Of a stretch of 64,000 nucleotides of DNA, positions 13,046 through 24,971 are shown piece by piece. Source of the stretch: Neckera pumila (taxonomy: Eukaryota > Streptophyta > Bryopsida > Hypnales > Neckeraceae); the NCBI GenBank assembly GCA_963969595.1, contig OZ018409.1, positions 44,405,282 through 44,469,281 on the forward strand, in the 5' to 3' direction. A model generated the notes under the pieces. That model ran no database searches and was not told where the DNA came from. It saw only the letters and a program-made list of their open reading frames with translations. The position numbers and the translations under genes were made by a program. The number at the start of each line of letters is the position of its first letter. Position 1 is the stretch's first letter.

Positions 13046-13175
13046 TGTTCCCCCCGCTGGCAATGTTGATCAGTTCGATCCCAAGCAGAAGCAAGTTACA
13101 AGCTCCTTGCTGAACACAGGAATCATCCTATTATTGCACAAGGACGGAAGCGCTGGGTTTGACTACGAGCTGTGG

Positions 13176-15488
13176 ATGTTGCGAGTTATGGGGAAGTCGG
13201 GGATGCTCGTTTGGTGCTATTTGTTGGCTCTCCAAAGTGTCTTCCTGCAGTTGACGTCGGCACAGCTGCCGAACTGCTCGTATCCGGCGGTTTATGCGTT
13301 CGGGGACTCGCTCTCCGACACGGGGAACTCGATCGCTGCGTTTCCGGAGAAGTTCGCCAATGCGGAACTAGACCCGAATGGCGAAGAGTTCCCCATGCAC
13401 GCCGCCGATCGGTACACCGACGGAAAGCTCGTAGTCGACTTCCTGGGTAAGCTCGTCGGTCTAGCTGCTCCGTCCCCTGGAATGAATTAGTGAATGGATC
13501 ATGCGATGCTCGACAACGAGATTTGCTAGCTGTCGATCGTTTGTTTTGAGCTTGAAATTCTGTGAAGCTGGGTTTGTATGGTATTGGATACTCACCTTGG
13601 TGATTACAGTATGTTATTAAACTTGCGCGACTGGTCGAAATCTTGGTGAATTCGAAGTGTTTGAGCTGGCTTTGAAGTGTTTGAGCTGAATTTGGAATCG
13701 ATGTACTGATCGTGTGTGCGTAGTGTCGTAGCTGAATTTGGTGTCGTTTTAGTTAGTGCTTTGGAAGTTGCAGAGCGTTGTGAATCAAATTTCGATTGAT
13801 GTTGCTGTTGAGGTGCACGTAATGTGAGATTGCTTACCTCCTGACTGGAGACGGAACGTGAACGAGTTACTGCTGTGATCGATCCTGCTGTATTACCAAA
13901 ATCTGGTTGTGAGATTGATTTATAAGGTGAGGGTGGTTAAGTTTGGGATTGATCGAGTGAGCTGATCGATTTGATGCATGCTTGTCCGTAGCGTTTGGCG
14001 TGAGAAGGCGGCCGATCTATCCCGTGCTGAGAGGCACTGGTGGCGATTTCACGTTCGGCACCAACTTCGCGGCGTACGGCGCACCGGCGCGAAAGGTGAA
14101 AGTCTGGATCAATGATGACAAGTTCAATGTGCCGTTCTCTCTGGATACTCAGCAGCAGTGGTATGAACGCTACAAAATCAGAGTGTGGTTCTACGAGAGC
14201 CCCACCTACAACCCGCCGGGCAGTAAGTGCATTACTTCCACAATACTCCCCTGCTTTGAACAATTGAACTGAAACCTAGGCCGCCATTCCGGCCGCCATT
14301 CTCAAGCTGTTTTTGAAAGATTATTCGCTGAAATCGATGGACTTTGAATTGGTTTCGCAGGACTGGTGCAGAGCTTGCCGAAATTGGCCTCCGTGAACGA
14401 GTCGTTGTTCGTGGTGTGGTCTGGATACCAGGATTACTTCTTCAGCCTCTACGACAAGGCCCTGTCTCCTTCCAAGACGAAGAAAATCGTCCCGGATGTG
14501 GTGGCAGCCATTGAGGAGTTCCTTGTGGTGAGCTCACCATGCACTTCGTATTTTGGTAACAGAGCTCAATTTCAATGAATTCTTGCTAGACAGCGTGCAT
14601 TCCCTTCTTTGCAATGATTTAGCAGTAGAGGCCCGATTTGACCTCATTGGTCTGACTCGGTTCCTGGTGGCGTCGCAGAAATTGTTGACACCCGTCGTGT
14701 ACATACCACCCGGATTCCCCTCACTAGTCATGCCCACGGCGTCGACGATCCTGGTGGTGAATCTGCCTCCCTTGGGTTGCATCCCCGCCATGCTCACCTT
14801 GTACGGCGGCCCCAATGAAGAATACGACGATTACGGCTGCTTGGAAAAGCTCAACAAAATCACCCGCGATCACAACACGCTGCTGGGCGAGAAGGTGGCG
14901 GCCTTGCGAACCAAGAACCCCAAGGCCACCCTGGTGTACGCCGACGCCGAGAGCGTGTACTTCGACATCCTCAAGTCCCCCTCGACCTACAGTAAGCAAC
15001 CTTCCCCGGGCGATCCAATCCAAGAATCCGGGACCCATGAGTTTGGCATCCCTGATCTCACAAGATTTGTAAGCTCATGAGGTCCATGAGTTCACAAGAG
15101 TTCCGCTTGTATGTTGATGAGACCCACAAGTTCTCAAGGTTTTGGATTGGGTATTGGGCACTGCAAGAGTTGCTAATGGACTGGAATGGTTGCAGACGTG
15201 ACGTCGCCGTTGAAGGCGTGCTGCGGCGTGGGCGGCGACTACAACTTCAACAAGGGCGTTACTTGCGGCCACGCCGGCACAGTGGACGGCAAATTCGTGA
15301 ACCTGACGATGACTCTTCCTTTGTTGCCTTGCGCGAATCCCGCAGGCCATCTGAGCTGGGACGGCATCCACACGTCCAACACCTTCAACAAGGCGGCCGT
15401 CACGGCGTTTCTTACCGGCAAGCACGTCACTCCCGCGGGCGGTCTCAACTGCTCCCCAGATTTCACCTTCTGGAACTCCAGGCAATGA
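13176..15488 (+). CDS. GDSL esterase/lipase (SGNH hydrolase), five exons
   Basis: The exons I infer are 13176-13446, 13992-14222, 14361-14527, 14679-14991 and 15196-15488. They join in frame to 424 residues, with every intron GT-AG. The protein starts with a hydrophobic signal peptide (about residues 10-29, ending LTSAQ), so it should enter the secretory pathway. Block I is FGDSLSDTGN with the nucleophile Ser45. The block II region GTNFAAYGA is at 113-121. Block III reads GYQD (189-192), where the family has G-x-N-D. A conserved LPPLGCIP stretch follows at 252-259, and block V WDGIHTS supplies Asp383 and His386. Plant members of this family hydrolyse acyl esters, often of cutin or other wall and surface lipids; the substrate here is unknown. 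The boundary of exon 4 is the least certain. The ATG at 13188 is an alternative start that keeps the signal peptide. Confidence 0.93.
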
Positions 15489-15920
15489 TCGGTGTTTTTT
15501 CGCTTTAATAGATTTTTGGATCTTTTCTCGATGGATCACCTTCTGTCCCATTGAAGTCTTCCCTTTAATCCGTACTTGTCAAGTATTTTAGACCTAGTTA
15601 GAATAAGGAGGGCAGTGGAGGGATTTATTGGACGGTGGTTTTGTTAGGAGTGGGATTTATATTCCTACCGAAAAAACACTTTTTTGGGTGTTCCTTGAGA
15701 AATAATCATATCTTCATGTGATATGTTGTTCTGGTTTCTGGTACGGTTTCGTCGCTTCTTGTGATTCGATGTTTTAGCAGTCATAGATCTTTCACGATGG
15801 ATCACCTTCAGTCTCATTGACAGCCTTCAGTTGTACAGCGTACTTTTTAATCCGTACTTGTCATGCTTTACCTTTTGTATTTTAGATCTAGTTACAATTA
15901 GGATATTGTAAGTATCTATA
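15489..15920 (+). other. Probable 3' untranslated and downstream region of the GDSL gene
   Basis: After the TGA the sequence is T-rich. It holds an imperfect duplication of a phrase around TTTCTCGATGGATCACCTTC (near 15525) and TTTCACGATGGATCACCTTC (near 15790). No clear AATAAA signal can be picked out. A miniature element follows at 15921. Confidence 0.4.
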
Positions 15921-16064
15921 ACCAAAATTTCGTTGAAATGGCGGTATTCCACAAACTTGGCACTTTAAAGTTTAGACGGGCGTGCATTCTGAAATCTACA
16001 CCAGTCGTAAGACTTAGAGCTAAGAAAGGACATGAATGGATAAATGGCGTAACGAAATTTCCCA
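15921..16064. mobile_element. Short miniature element with AATTTCGTTGAAATGGC ends
   Basis: The left end AAAATTTCGTTGAAATGGCG is matched by AATGGCGTAACGAAATTT at the right. It also shares CATTCTGAAATCTACACCAG with the longer element at 11136-11468, so it is a deleted copy of that family. It lies just downstream of the GDSL gene. Confidence 0.7.
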
Positions 16065-17377
16065 TCTATTGCAAGTGCACGGTGGGTTTGTTAGGTTCAG
16101 CGAAATCTTGACGTTTGTTGGTTTAGTTCTTGAGTTCGAATGTTTTATTTCTGACTGCGACATCGAATGCTGGTCCTCTGTCTCGGTTGTTGTAGAGCTT
16201 GGCCTCTAGCTAGTATGCTAGCTTTAAGCCTTTGCAATATGATCATTCAATCAAATTGGTAACTCTCCATCATATCTACTGTAGGATTGCCTGTTTTTTC
16301 ATAATTTTGAGCTCCAGTACGTCTTTGAACTGGTGTACTCGTAGAATGTGTCTTTGAACAAACTAAACCTTAATAGTTAAACCAGTTGTGCAGAATAAAA
16401 GGATTCCATGCGACTCTCGTGCCAAGGGTTGTGGTGCATTTAATGAGTCAGAATTGTGATTGCCATGTCAATTTTACGGTCCATGTTTGTATGTAGTGTC
16501 TATTCTATATACTTGGTTTTAAAGTTTACACGCGTGGAACAATTGCAACTGAAGGGAAAAATACCGTGGTGACGGTTGACTCGGTTCTATGTTTCGCTCG
16601 GAAACCTAATCCGCACAAGTCCTAGCTGGTTGACATATTCGAAGATGACTACTGTGCCACCCTTATCTGCGACTTTGAAGGCCGTCTGCTAAAATTTATT
16701 ATTAAATTTATTTTTTTAGCCCTTGGAGACAGACACTCAAACCATTCAACCCTATCCCCAGGATCAAGGTACGTTCCCAACAGGCCTTACTGGAGGTCTT
16801 ATCAGCCACTTTTAAGTGTAATAGTTCATAATTTTTTCTCGCACTCCCACGCATGTTGCTTTTGCATTTCCCGAGTCTAGCTGGAGTATATGAGGGAGCA
16901 GTGTGTAAAACTGAAGTGCTTTGCAACTTTTGTACCAGTATCAGGTTTTCTGAAGCAACTCAATCTCTCTGAAAAAATGAAGATTTCCCAATTGACTGAG
17001 GGCGGTACTGTGTATCATTACAACTTTGTGGCCATTGCATAACATTGCCTCTGTTGTTTACCAAGTGGGCATGCAACTGTCTTATCGTGTGGACAGGAGC
17101 AGATCTGATCGATTTCTTAAACCCTTGCATCTTTGGTTTTGGAATTCTCAAACCCTTGCTTCTATCGGTGTTGAGGTCCACCTCTCTCTCTCTCAAGGAT
17201 TTCACCTAAAACAACTAGCTTTGGAACTTATTCTTAATCAAGTGTGAGCCAATCACATCTTTTTCAATCAACACTGCATCCAACAATTGTCCATTATAGG
17301 GCATTCTATAGTGTCATTACAAGAAGCTTCTCTGTTTTTGGTGTTTCTACCTAACTATTAAAGAAGAATGTATTGAT
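16065..17377. other. Intergenic stretch
   Basis: Composition is mixed and no gene is supported. Minus-strand open frames at 16708-16926 and 16960-17205 lack domains and conserved-looking motifs, and I leave them uncalled. Confidence 0.5.
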
Positions 17378-17817
17378 GTAAGGTAGACCAGCCCATTGTG
17401 GTCAGATGACCTATAGTAGACACCTAATGACCCCATGATAGTTTTTTTGGCCACAATCAATGTCTAACCTAACACTAATGGAGTGATTAGTGACCTCATT
17501 GGGAACACCTTCTTTTTCAATGTAAATCATTGTAGGAAGTGACTTTTTATAGCCCTCTACATTAGAACTTATTGTGATTACTTTAGGTGATTAAGAAGAG
17601 CATATTGGATACACTTTTTATGGAGTAGTCTACTGACTCTTTTGGACATATCACTTCAAAAATCCATAACAAATTCATACTTTGTTTGAAAAATATAATT
17701 TCAATTGCTCTCACTATTTCTCACTCTTGTCTTCATGTGGGAAAAAATTTGAAAACTTTCAACAATGGCATGAGGGTAGACTCCAAAGTTTGACCACAAT
17801 GGGCTGGTTTACCTTAA
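17378..17817. mobile_element. Miniature element with 26-bp inverted ends
   Basis: TAAGGTAGACCAGCCCATTG at the left is repeated in reverse complement at the right (CAATGGGCTGGTTTACCTTA), with one mismatch over about 26 bp. No coding frame lies between. The target-site duplication is not clear, so the superfamily is undecided. Confidence 0.75.
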
Positions 17818-17858
17818 TCGAGGGTACAATTGCAGAGTTTGGACCACAAATCTTGTAT

Positions 17859-18089
17859 AAGGGTAAAGTACATACCACTATTGCACAAGTAAGGTGGACA
17901 CCCCCAAAACCGACACTTTTTGCTACCATGCCTAGTTACTATTATTTGTTCCAAACATATATATTGATTTTGGAGATGTATTCAGAGTGACAATGGCAAT
18001 TTTGGGTCAGTGACGCATTTGGGGGTGCCCACTGCCCACCTTATGTCCAGAGTTTCATCATATCCACAATTGGATATCTTTACCCCTAA
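17859..18089. mobile_element. Foldback element with two nested inverted repeats
   Basis: An outer pair (GGGTAAAGTA and TATCTTTACCCC) encloses an inner pair, AAGGTGGACACCCCCAAA (17891) and TTTGGGGGTGCCCACTG (18018). The left-arm phrase resembles 7370-7400, where TGGATACCCCCCAAACC is followed by the same CACTTTTTGCTA. Confidence 0.55.
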
Positions 18090-18094
18090 ACTGG

Positions 18095-18638
18095 CTGGGT
18101 GACCAAATATAGTTGGCCTAAAATTTCAGGTTCGTTTCAAGGTGGGCAGTTAAATTCTTTTGACCACTTAAAATTTTTTTTACAGGCAGTTTTGAAGGTT
18201 AAATGGTTAACTATTGAAAACTTTTATTTTTCACTGAAAAAGATAAATACTAGATTTTTGAGAGGTCCTCAAAGGCATATGTGTCTCATTGAGGAAGAGT
18301 AAAGCTTACAATTTTACTTGATTTTCTCAGCTTTAAGCAAAGCTTGTCAATTTCACTTGAATTGAGATCTAAAAAATTGTACTTATCCGTTTGCTTTGAA
18401 AATGGTCCCAATGGAAAGAGTAAGTGTTTTTTATGATTTTCACCACTGAAAATTTAAACATAAGAGTGTTGATTTGGAGTTATTTGCGATTTCTACTTAT
18501 AAAAAAAGCTTGCATTTCAACAATTGCAAGGTACATTGTGCAATGAGTTTGAAAGCTTTTTATGTGAAATTGTGTTTTTTGAAAGTGTATTTTAGTGTGC
18601 TAACATGATTTGTAGTTGTTCATGTCACCTCCAATCCC
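18095..18638 (+). repeat. Dispersed repeat, copy 1 (inverse copy at 38641-39164)
   Basis: The segment from TGGGTGACCA to CACCTCCAATCCC is matched on the opposite strand at 38641-39164 along its whole length, with substitutions. It is AT-rich and non-coding. It appears to be an old transposable element whose ends lack an obvious inverted repeat. Confidence 0.7.
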
Positions 18639-19037
18639 AAAAAACTTTTATATGCAAATTTCTTAAACATTGTGGGGAAGGGCAGCATACTAAAAATAGA
18701 AAACATACATTTCTCTTGTTATGATCTCCCAACTCCTATGCAATTTTGCGCTCAAAATTGGTGTGCATACTAATAAACAAGCTCTTTGAACATCTATACG
18801 GTTAAATTTTGAAAAAAAAAAAAAAATTGCGTCATTGGGGATAACTATAAGTCCATGCTCTTTTTTCATAGGAAAAACACACTTGGAAAGGCTTAGGCAC
18901 TTAGGAGTTAAGTGTACCAAGATCCAAGATTTCTCTGCAGGAATACCCACACGTGCACAACATTGCTGCTGCCCTGCTGCAAGTTAGAAGAAACTCAGAA
19001 CAGAGCAACAGTGTGTACCAACCATTACATGACCCTT

Positions 19038-19170
19038 AGAGCAGCCCTACTTCAACATGCTAAAGCCACTCTTTAAATGTTCTGCACCATTGATCTTCTG
19101 AAATCTTCAAAGATCAATGGTGCAGAACCTTTAGAGAGTGGTTTCGGCGTGTTGGAGTGGGGCTGCTCTT
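19038..19170. mobile_element. Near-perfect foldback (hairpin) element
   Basis: Arms of about 60 bp, from AGAGCAGCCCTACTTCAACA to its reverse complement ending GTGGGGCTGCTCT, flank a 12-base loop at about 19098. Arm matching is high, so this is a young copy. The end sequence AGAGCAGC is like that of common plant miniature elements. Confidence 0.8.
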
Positions 19171-19399
19171 ACAATTGCCTGAAAAGCAAAGTGCATGCTG
19201 AACTCAAGTACAACAAGAATTTCTAGCAATCATACTCCAAAGAAAACCTGAAAGAAACTATTTGCAAGTACAAAGAAAGCACATTGAAGGCTACTCACGG
19301 ATGAGCGAGTGGGCCATCTCATGCACTGAAACTGTCTGCATATGGTGAGAACTTAGATTTAACTTTCACAAGAAAATTCAGGAGCAGCTTCAAAACTTT

Positions 19400-21250
19400 G
19401 GAATCACTTACTTTATAGAAAGGATTCTGACTTTTGCATGCAACAAGATTTTGACATCCCTAACATGAAACAGGAGCCTTACATCTTTTGCAAGACTTTA
19501 CATAACGAATTCTCACTTTTGCATGGCATCCCAACGTCAAACACGAGGCTGTGTACATCTTTGCGGTATTTTGCAGAAAGAATTCTGACTTTTGCATGGC
19601 GTGGGTTTTGGCCTCCCAATGTCAAACATGACTTAACCCTTAAAGGACCGAGGCCCTTGTTCTGCCAAAAAACACTCAAAACTGCCATTTCTATAGCAAA
19701 AAGTAAAAAAAATTGAAAAATGTTTTTTTTTCCACATCTAACCGTAGGATCTTACACCTAACTAGTATGAGAGTGTAGGGAAAAAATTTCAGAATTTTTG
19801 ACCACACAGATTGCAAGATATCTGCGTTTAAAGTGAAAAAAACAAATTTTTCAACACATTGTGGGACTAGATTTTTTGACTTTGAACAATTTTAACTTTA
19901 CTTTTTTGCATTACAGAGTTTTGAGCTTTTAATGTTTATGTTGGAGAATTAAGTTGAGAATCTAGCCAAAAAAAAAAAGTTCCAAAAAACTTAATTTTTA
20001 TTATTAGAAAAATTGTTAAGTAGAAGTAGGTACGAGATAGAAGGAAACTCTAAAATATTTATATATTTTAGGTGGGATTAAAAGGCACTAATCCCAATGG
20101 TGGGATTGTTCTAGCAAGTAAACTAAATCATGCAAAAAAAAAAAATTGAAAAATTTGAAAAATTGCATTCAGAAATGAATCCTACAAGTTATTTTTTTCA
20201 AAAAGATGCTCTAACTGCCAGAAAAACAAGAATGTCCATAACTTTCTCATACAAAATCCAAATGAAATGAATCAAAGCTTTCTACATAGACAAAAATATA
20301 ATCTATGAGAAAAAAATACTTAAAAAAAAAAAAATCAAAAATCAAAAATTGCAAATTTTTTTGTTGCCTGCCGTCCCCTATTTTGAGCTTATTTGGTCAT
20401 AACTTTTGTTCCCAAGCACCGATTGTGAAAAAATTATATTCCCATGAAGATAATCAGCTTTTCTACCTCCAAAAAAAGTTTCAAAAAATCAGAAGAAAAT
20501 TTCAGCCCGTAGGTACCTGCCCAAAAACGCATTTGTCCCCCGAAGGGACAATGGTCCTTTAGGGGTTAAGGTAACTACACCTAAAATCGCACAGTGAAGC
20601 AATTCAGCATGATTCAGCATGGTTTCCATTATTGTATTGAAAAAAAATTTGTAGGGTCCTGTTGGAAGTCAAAACAAGATTCTAAATTCTCTAAGAATAC
20701 ATTTTTTGGACACCGTGTGAATAAACTACAAATTTTCAAAGTGCTGAAAATAGGTGTACCTATAAGCGATCATAGAGTCTTATGAATAGTGGAAATACAT
20801 TTTTGGCAAGAATTTGTAGTGTGCCATTTTAGGAAGCGTGCAATTTTAGGTATAGTTACTTTATACATAGTACATGTTTGCAATCTTTTACAAAAAGAAC
20901 AATGTCTTTTCCAAGGCATGGTTTTGACATCTCCAAGGTCAAATCATGGGAAAAAAGGGGCATCACAAACCTTTATATTGATCTTTACAATACTTGAGAG
21001 AAAGAATTTTGACTTTTACATGGCATGGTTGTGGCATCTCCAATGTCAAATTGGAGACTAAGGGATATTATGAATCTACATCTTTACAAAAAGAATTATG
21101 ACTTTTGTAGTACATAGTTTTGACATCTCCAACATCAAATTAGAGACAAAAAGGCATCATAAATCTACATCTAAGTTACAAAAAGAATTACGTAGTATGA
21201 CTTTTGCATGACAAAGATTTGACATCCCTTACGCCAAATTGGAGATGAAG
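19400..21250 (+). repeat. Degenerate 75-105 bp tandem array, split by an insertion
   Basis: A unit containing AAAGAATTCTGACTTTTGCA then TTTTGACATCTCCAA and CATCTTTACAAA recurs near 19428, 19511, 19586, 20905, 21009, 21099 and 21198. Between the two groups a TTAA element (19633-20569) and about 300 bp of unrelated sequence intervene. No protein is encoded. Confidence 0.6.
19633..20569 (+). mobile_element. TTAA-family-1 element, copy C (intact ends)
   Basis: Begins TTAACCCTTAAAGGACC and ends GGTCCTTTAGGGGTTAA, so the ends are 17-bp inverted repeats with one mismatch. A second short palindrome, TGTCCCCCGAAGGGACA, lies just inside the right end. Copies F (43.0 kb) and G (56.2 kb) share the whole length. 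It interrupts a tandem array. It has no transposase. Confidence 0.8.
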
Positions 21251-21260
21251 GTTCTCTGGA

Positions 21261-22322
21261 TGATTGCAAGAAACACATGCCAATTTGGTTGTATTTTGAT
21301 TTTGGAACGCTATAACTTTTGAATTATGATCCCAATATCCAAAACAAAAAATTAATTCTAAGTGTTTTTATTGTATTTGTATCCTTTATTTTTAAAAAAA
21401 TTTAAAAAATCATTTTATATTTAAAAGTCAATTTTGTTAATTTGTCACACTTTGAAGTTTCAGGATTTTTTATATTGAAGAGTTTAAATTAATGATTTTT
21501 GGCTAAATTTTTTGTAGCATATTCCCTATAGTAGGCAAACATGTTCCTACTAAACAACATTTGAAAAAACACTATTTTATGTCCTCCATGTTTGTACAAA
21601 TAGGCCTCCTTTGCGTGTGCACTTTTAAACATTAGGAATGGTTTTGGCCTCATTCTTTTGATTGAATCTCATTACTAGGAAGTCCTTCTAAATGGCCAAA
21701 TTTTTTTTGTTTTTTTGAAAATTATTTTATATATTATTTACAAATTAGAAATTTAAAACATCAAAGTATGTATTTTCTTTGCTAGAATTTTGTGTCCAAG
21801 AATTTGTCCTAGAAAATATATACTTTGACATTTTAATTTAGAAAAAATAGAAAAAAAAAACTCCAAAAAACTAAATTTTGTCCATTTAGAAGGACACTTG
21901 GTAAAGAGATTCAACTAAAAAATGAGGCAAAAACCATCTTTAATGTTTAGAAGTGCACGCACAAGGGAGGCCTATATGCACAAACTTGGAGGACATAAAA
22001 TATTTTTTTTCAAATGTTGTTTGGTAGAAACATGTTTGCCTACTATAGGAATATGCCACAAAAAATTTGGCTGAAAATTATTAATATAAACCACTCAATT
22101 TTTAGTATAAAAAATCCCTTAACTTCAAAATGTGACAAATTAACAAAACAAACTTTTAAATCTACAATGATTTTTTTAAATGTCTCAAAAATAAGGGATA
22201 CAAATACAATTAAACATTTAGAAACAAGTTTTTGGTTTTGGGCATTAGGCGGTTCATAATTCAAAAGTTATAGCATTCCAAAATCAAAATGCAATCAAAC
22301 TGGCAGGCGTTTCTTGCAATCA
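21261..22322. repeat. 1.06-kb palindrome (two arms of about 0.5 kb)
   Basis: The left arm starts TGATTGCAAGAAACACATGC and the right arm ends in its reverse complement, GCGTTTCTTGCAATCA. Matching blocks such as GTCCTCCATGTTTGTAC / TTGGAGGACATAAAAT continue inward to a centre near 21790. A single-arm relative lies at 8231-8870. It has no coding frame. A transcript would fold into a very long hairpin. Confidence 0.75.
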
Positions 22323-22419
22323 CCCCTCTTTCATTTCTCATTTGCTGATCAAAGCTTAAAATTCAATATTCAAGCGGAGAAAGTCTATTTGGAATAAGCT
22401 GCACTATAAAATTCTTCTC

Positions 22420-22655
22420 TATTTAATTTCAACAATGTCTTGTGATTCAATTCAAGGAAATTCTCAAAAAGAGATTTGTTAGTAACAGTTTTTGTATAGT
22501 TTTTGGATGAATTTTTCACCTTTGATTGGTTAAAAGTTGTGTTTTGATTCCCTTTGTAGAGATTATACTGTTGTATAGTCTTTGGAACATGACATCTACA
22601 AACACTTTTGCTTCAGGATGTTCACAATTGTTGTTCGTCAAGTTGTAGAGAGCAT
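22420..22655 (+). repeat. Dispersed repeat shared with 9364-9604
   Basis: This segment matches the copy at 9.4 kb from CAACAATGTCTTGTGATTCA to the phrase CGTCAAGTTGTAG. It again follows a palindrome-arm sequence. Confidence 0.6.
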
Positions 22656-23001
22656 TATAAGAAACCTGTGTTTTCTGTGATAGTCGATTTTTGACATGCA
22701 AACGTCTAGTATAGTGTTTTTTTGGTGTCCAAGGAAATGTCCATTTTTTTGCGTCAAAGTTGACACGCAAAAAGCATCAAAAATCTCAAATAATAGGGCT
22801 TGATGTCTTTATGTTTTTATGTGGACATCAAAGAGGACATGGGGCAACAGGTCTTTAAAATTCTACCATTTGGCTGCCCTGTCAATGACAAAGGCCACGT
22901 GTGCATTTTTTCATCCGCCTATTGATGACATGGCAAATGATGTGGCAAAATGACGTGTCCGCGGAAAAAGTGACATAGCATCCATCAAGGATGATGTGGC
23001 A

Positions 23002-23158
23002 GTCCTTCCAAATGCTTTTTGAAACACTTTTTGAAACGACAAATTAGACGTCCAAATGTTTTTTGAGACGTCAACTTAGACATCCAAACATTTTTTGCAA
23101 TGTCATCTTAGACGTCCACATTCCATTATGAACACCTCTTGAAATGTCCAATATGATT
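23002..23158. repeat. Short degenerate tandem rich in GACGTC
   Basis: Units of about 36 bp with AGACGTCCAAATGTTTTTT and TTAGACGTCCACATTCC repeat three to four times. Upstream (22880-23000) are several GATGTGGCA/GACGTGTCC motifs. The rest of 22656-23940 is intergenic with no supported gene. Confidence 0.5.
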
Positions 23159-23940
23159 TAAAAAAACAAAATCACCTCTGATGTTTATATGATTGAATGC
23201 ACTGTTTAGTATGATGGTAATATGGACAATGACATGTCCTACATAACACATATATGCATATTATAATATCCAATATAGCATATTATACACAACATCCCAT
23301 ACATAGGACAACATATACCATACGCAATACACAATATACTGTATTTAATATGCCATACATAATACACCATCTTTGGTAAATACATCACATGGCTTTAAAA
23401 AACATTTATTGTGATGTAAATAGAGAGGACAAAATGAGCCCCTTAAACAAGTGGGGTGCCAAGAGGTAAGACAAACCATATCAGATATATAAAACGTATA
23501 ATTGTATGACAAATAGAAGTTGCACGGGGATGTCGTGGAGGACATCCAAAATGTCCCAACAGACAGGTTGATGTTGTTCACAACATTTGTGCAAAGACAT
23601 CTATACTCATGAATTTATATCCAATATAATTACAACCTTTATGCACTATAATAAAGGACTTATACATAAATGCAAAGTAATGTATGCTCATATTCTCGCA
23701 GACATTGCTAAAGGTAATATCTAAGTCTAATGGATAATTGAAGGATATCTATGAAAACGTCTGCAACCGTGGCACCAACATCAACGACTACATTGCATGT
23801 TTGGGGTCCCAAACAAATGCCAAACAAACATTACAACAGAGAGTCATGCTAAGCAAGACAATGTCTTGTCCATTGACGTCTTCATGAATGTCTGGACGTC
23901 AACAAAGATGTCTGATGAGGAACCGCCAGGACACCTAGAA

Positions 23941-23968
23941 ATGCTGACATGGCATGCCACGTCAGCAT
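23941..23968. repeat. Perfect-arm hairpin
   Basis: ATGCTGACATGGC is followed almost at once by its near reverse complement GCCACGTCAGCAT. The motif resembles the GACGTGGC-type termini of several plant elements. It abuts the left end of the TTAA element that begins at 23970. Confidence 0.5.
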
Positions 23969-23969
23969 A

Positions 23970-24814
23970 TTGAACCTCTAAAGGTCCAAAGTCCCCTCAA
24001 AAGACACTTGGAATTTTGGGCAGGCTTGTGTGACCTCGAATTTTGACCTAATTTTTTGAAACTTTTTTTGAAGATAAGGTATCACATAATCTTTCTAAAA
24101 ATATAATTTTTTTTTATTTGGTGCCCGGGAGCAAAAGTTACACCACCCAAAGTCGAAAAAGCAACTCGCTTGGCAGAAAAAAAAAACTTTTAAAAAACTG
24201 ATTTTTTTAAAAAAAAATTTCCTCATAGATTATATTTTTGTCTACATTTGGAGCTTTGATTCTTTCTATTTGGACTCAAAATGAGAAAGTTATGGACAAT
24301 CTTGTTTCTTGGGCAATCTAAGCATCTTCTTCAAAAAACAATTATAGAATTTATTTTTGAATGCAATTTTCACATTTTTTTACGTTTCTTTTTTATAATG
24401 TTAAGTTTGTTTGCAAGAACAATCCCACTTTTGGGATATAGTGTTTTAATTCCACCTAAGAGCTATTAACAATTTAGTGTTCCATTCAATTTTGGACCTA
24501 TTTATACTTAACAATTTTTTTAAATGTGAAATTCAAGTTTTGACAATCTAAAATTGGTTTCCCCAACTCTCAACTCAAATGTTCACCATAAATTTTTTTA
24601 ACCTAATGGTGTGTAGTGCAAAAAAATCTACAAACGGCCGTCAAAGTCATCTAAAATTGCAGGCCATAGTTCTAAAAAAATTATTATTCCAACTTCAAAT
24701 GCTAATAATTATCTTCCAATTTGTACGATCAAACTTCATGAAATTTTTACCACATGATCTACAACAAGTGAAGTACAAGATTCTACAATTAGATTCTTAA
24801 AAAAAGTTCAAGGT
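23970..24814 (-). mobile_element. TTAA-family-1 element, copy D (degenerate)
   Basis: The left end TTGAACCTCTAAAGGTCC is a mutated family end. Internal phrases (CTCATAGATTATATTTTTGT, AAAGTTATGGACAATCTTG) match copy F and, in reverse, copies C and G. The right terminus has decayed, and the next element starts at about 24815. Confidence 0.6.
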
Positions 24815-24971
24815 TTAGGGTGTCAAATGATAATATCTTTGCTTATTCTACAACCCTGAGGTTGAAAGCAACCAATTTACTGCGGGAAGAGGTTGGAGGG
24901 CTGCAATTAAGGATATCCAAACCCTACATCCTGAACTCATTGCGGATTTAGATATTTCAGAGTATTTGAGC

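Noticed and set aside
14553..15080. Single 175-codon frame through the GDSL locus
   Set aside because: It reads through the introns on both sides of exon 4. The spliced model gives the conserved GDSL blocks in order, while the intronic parts have no family similarity.
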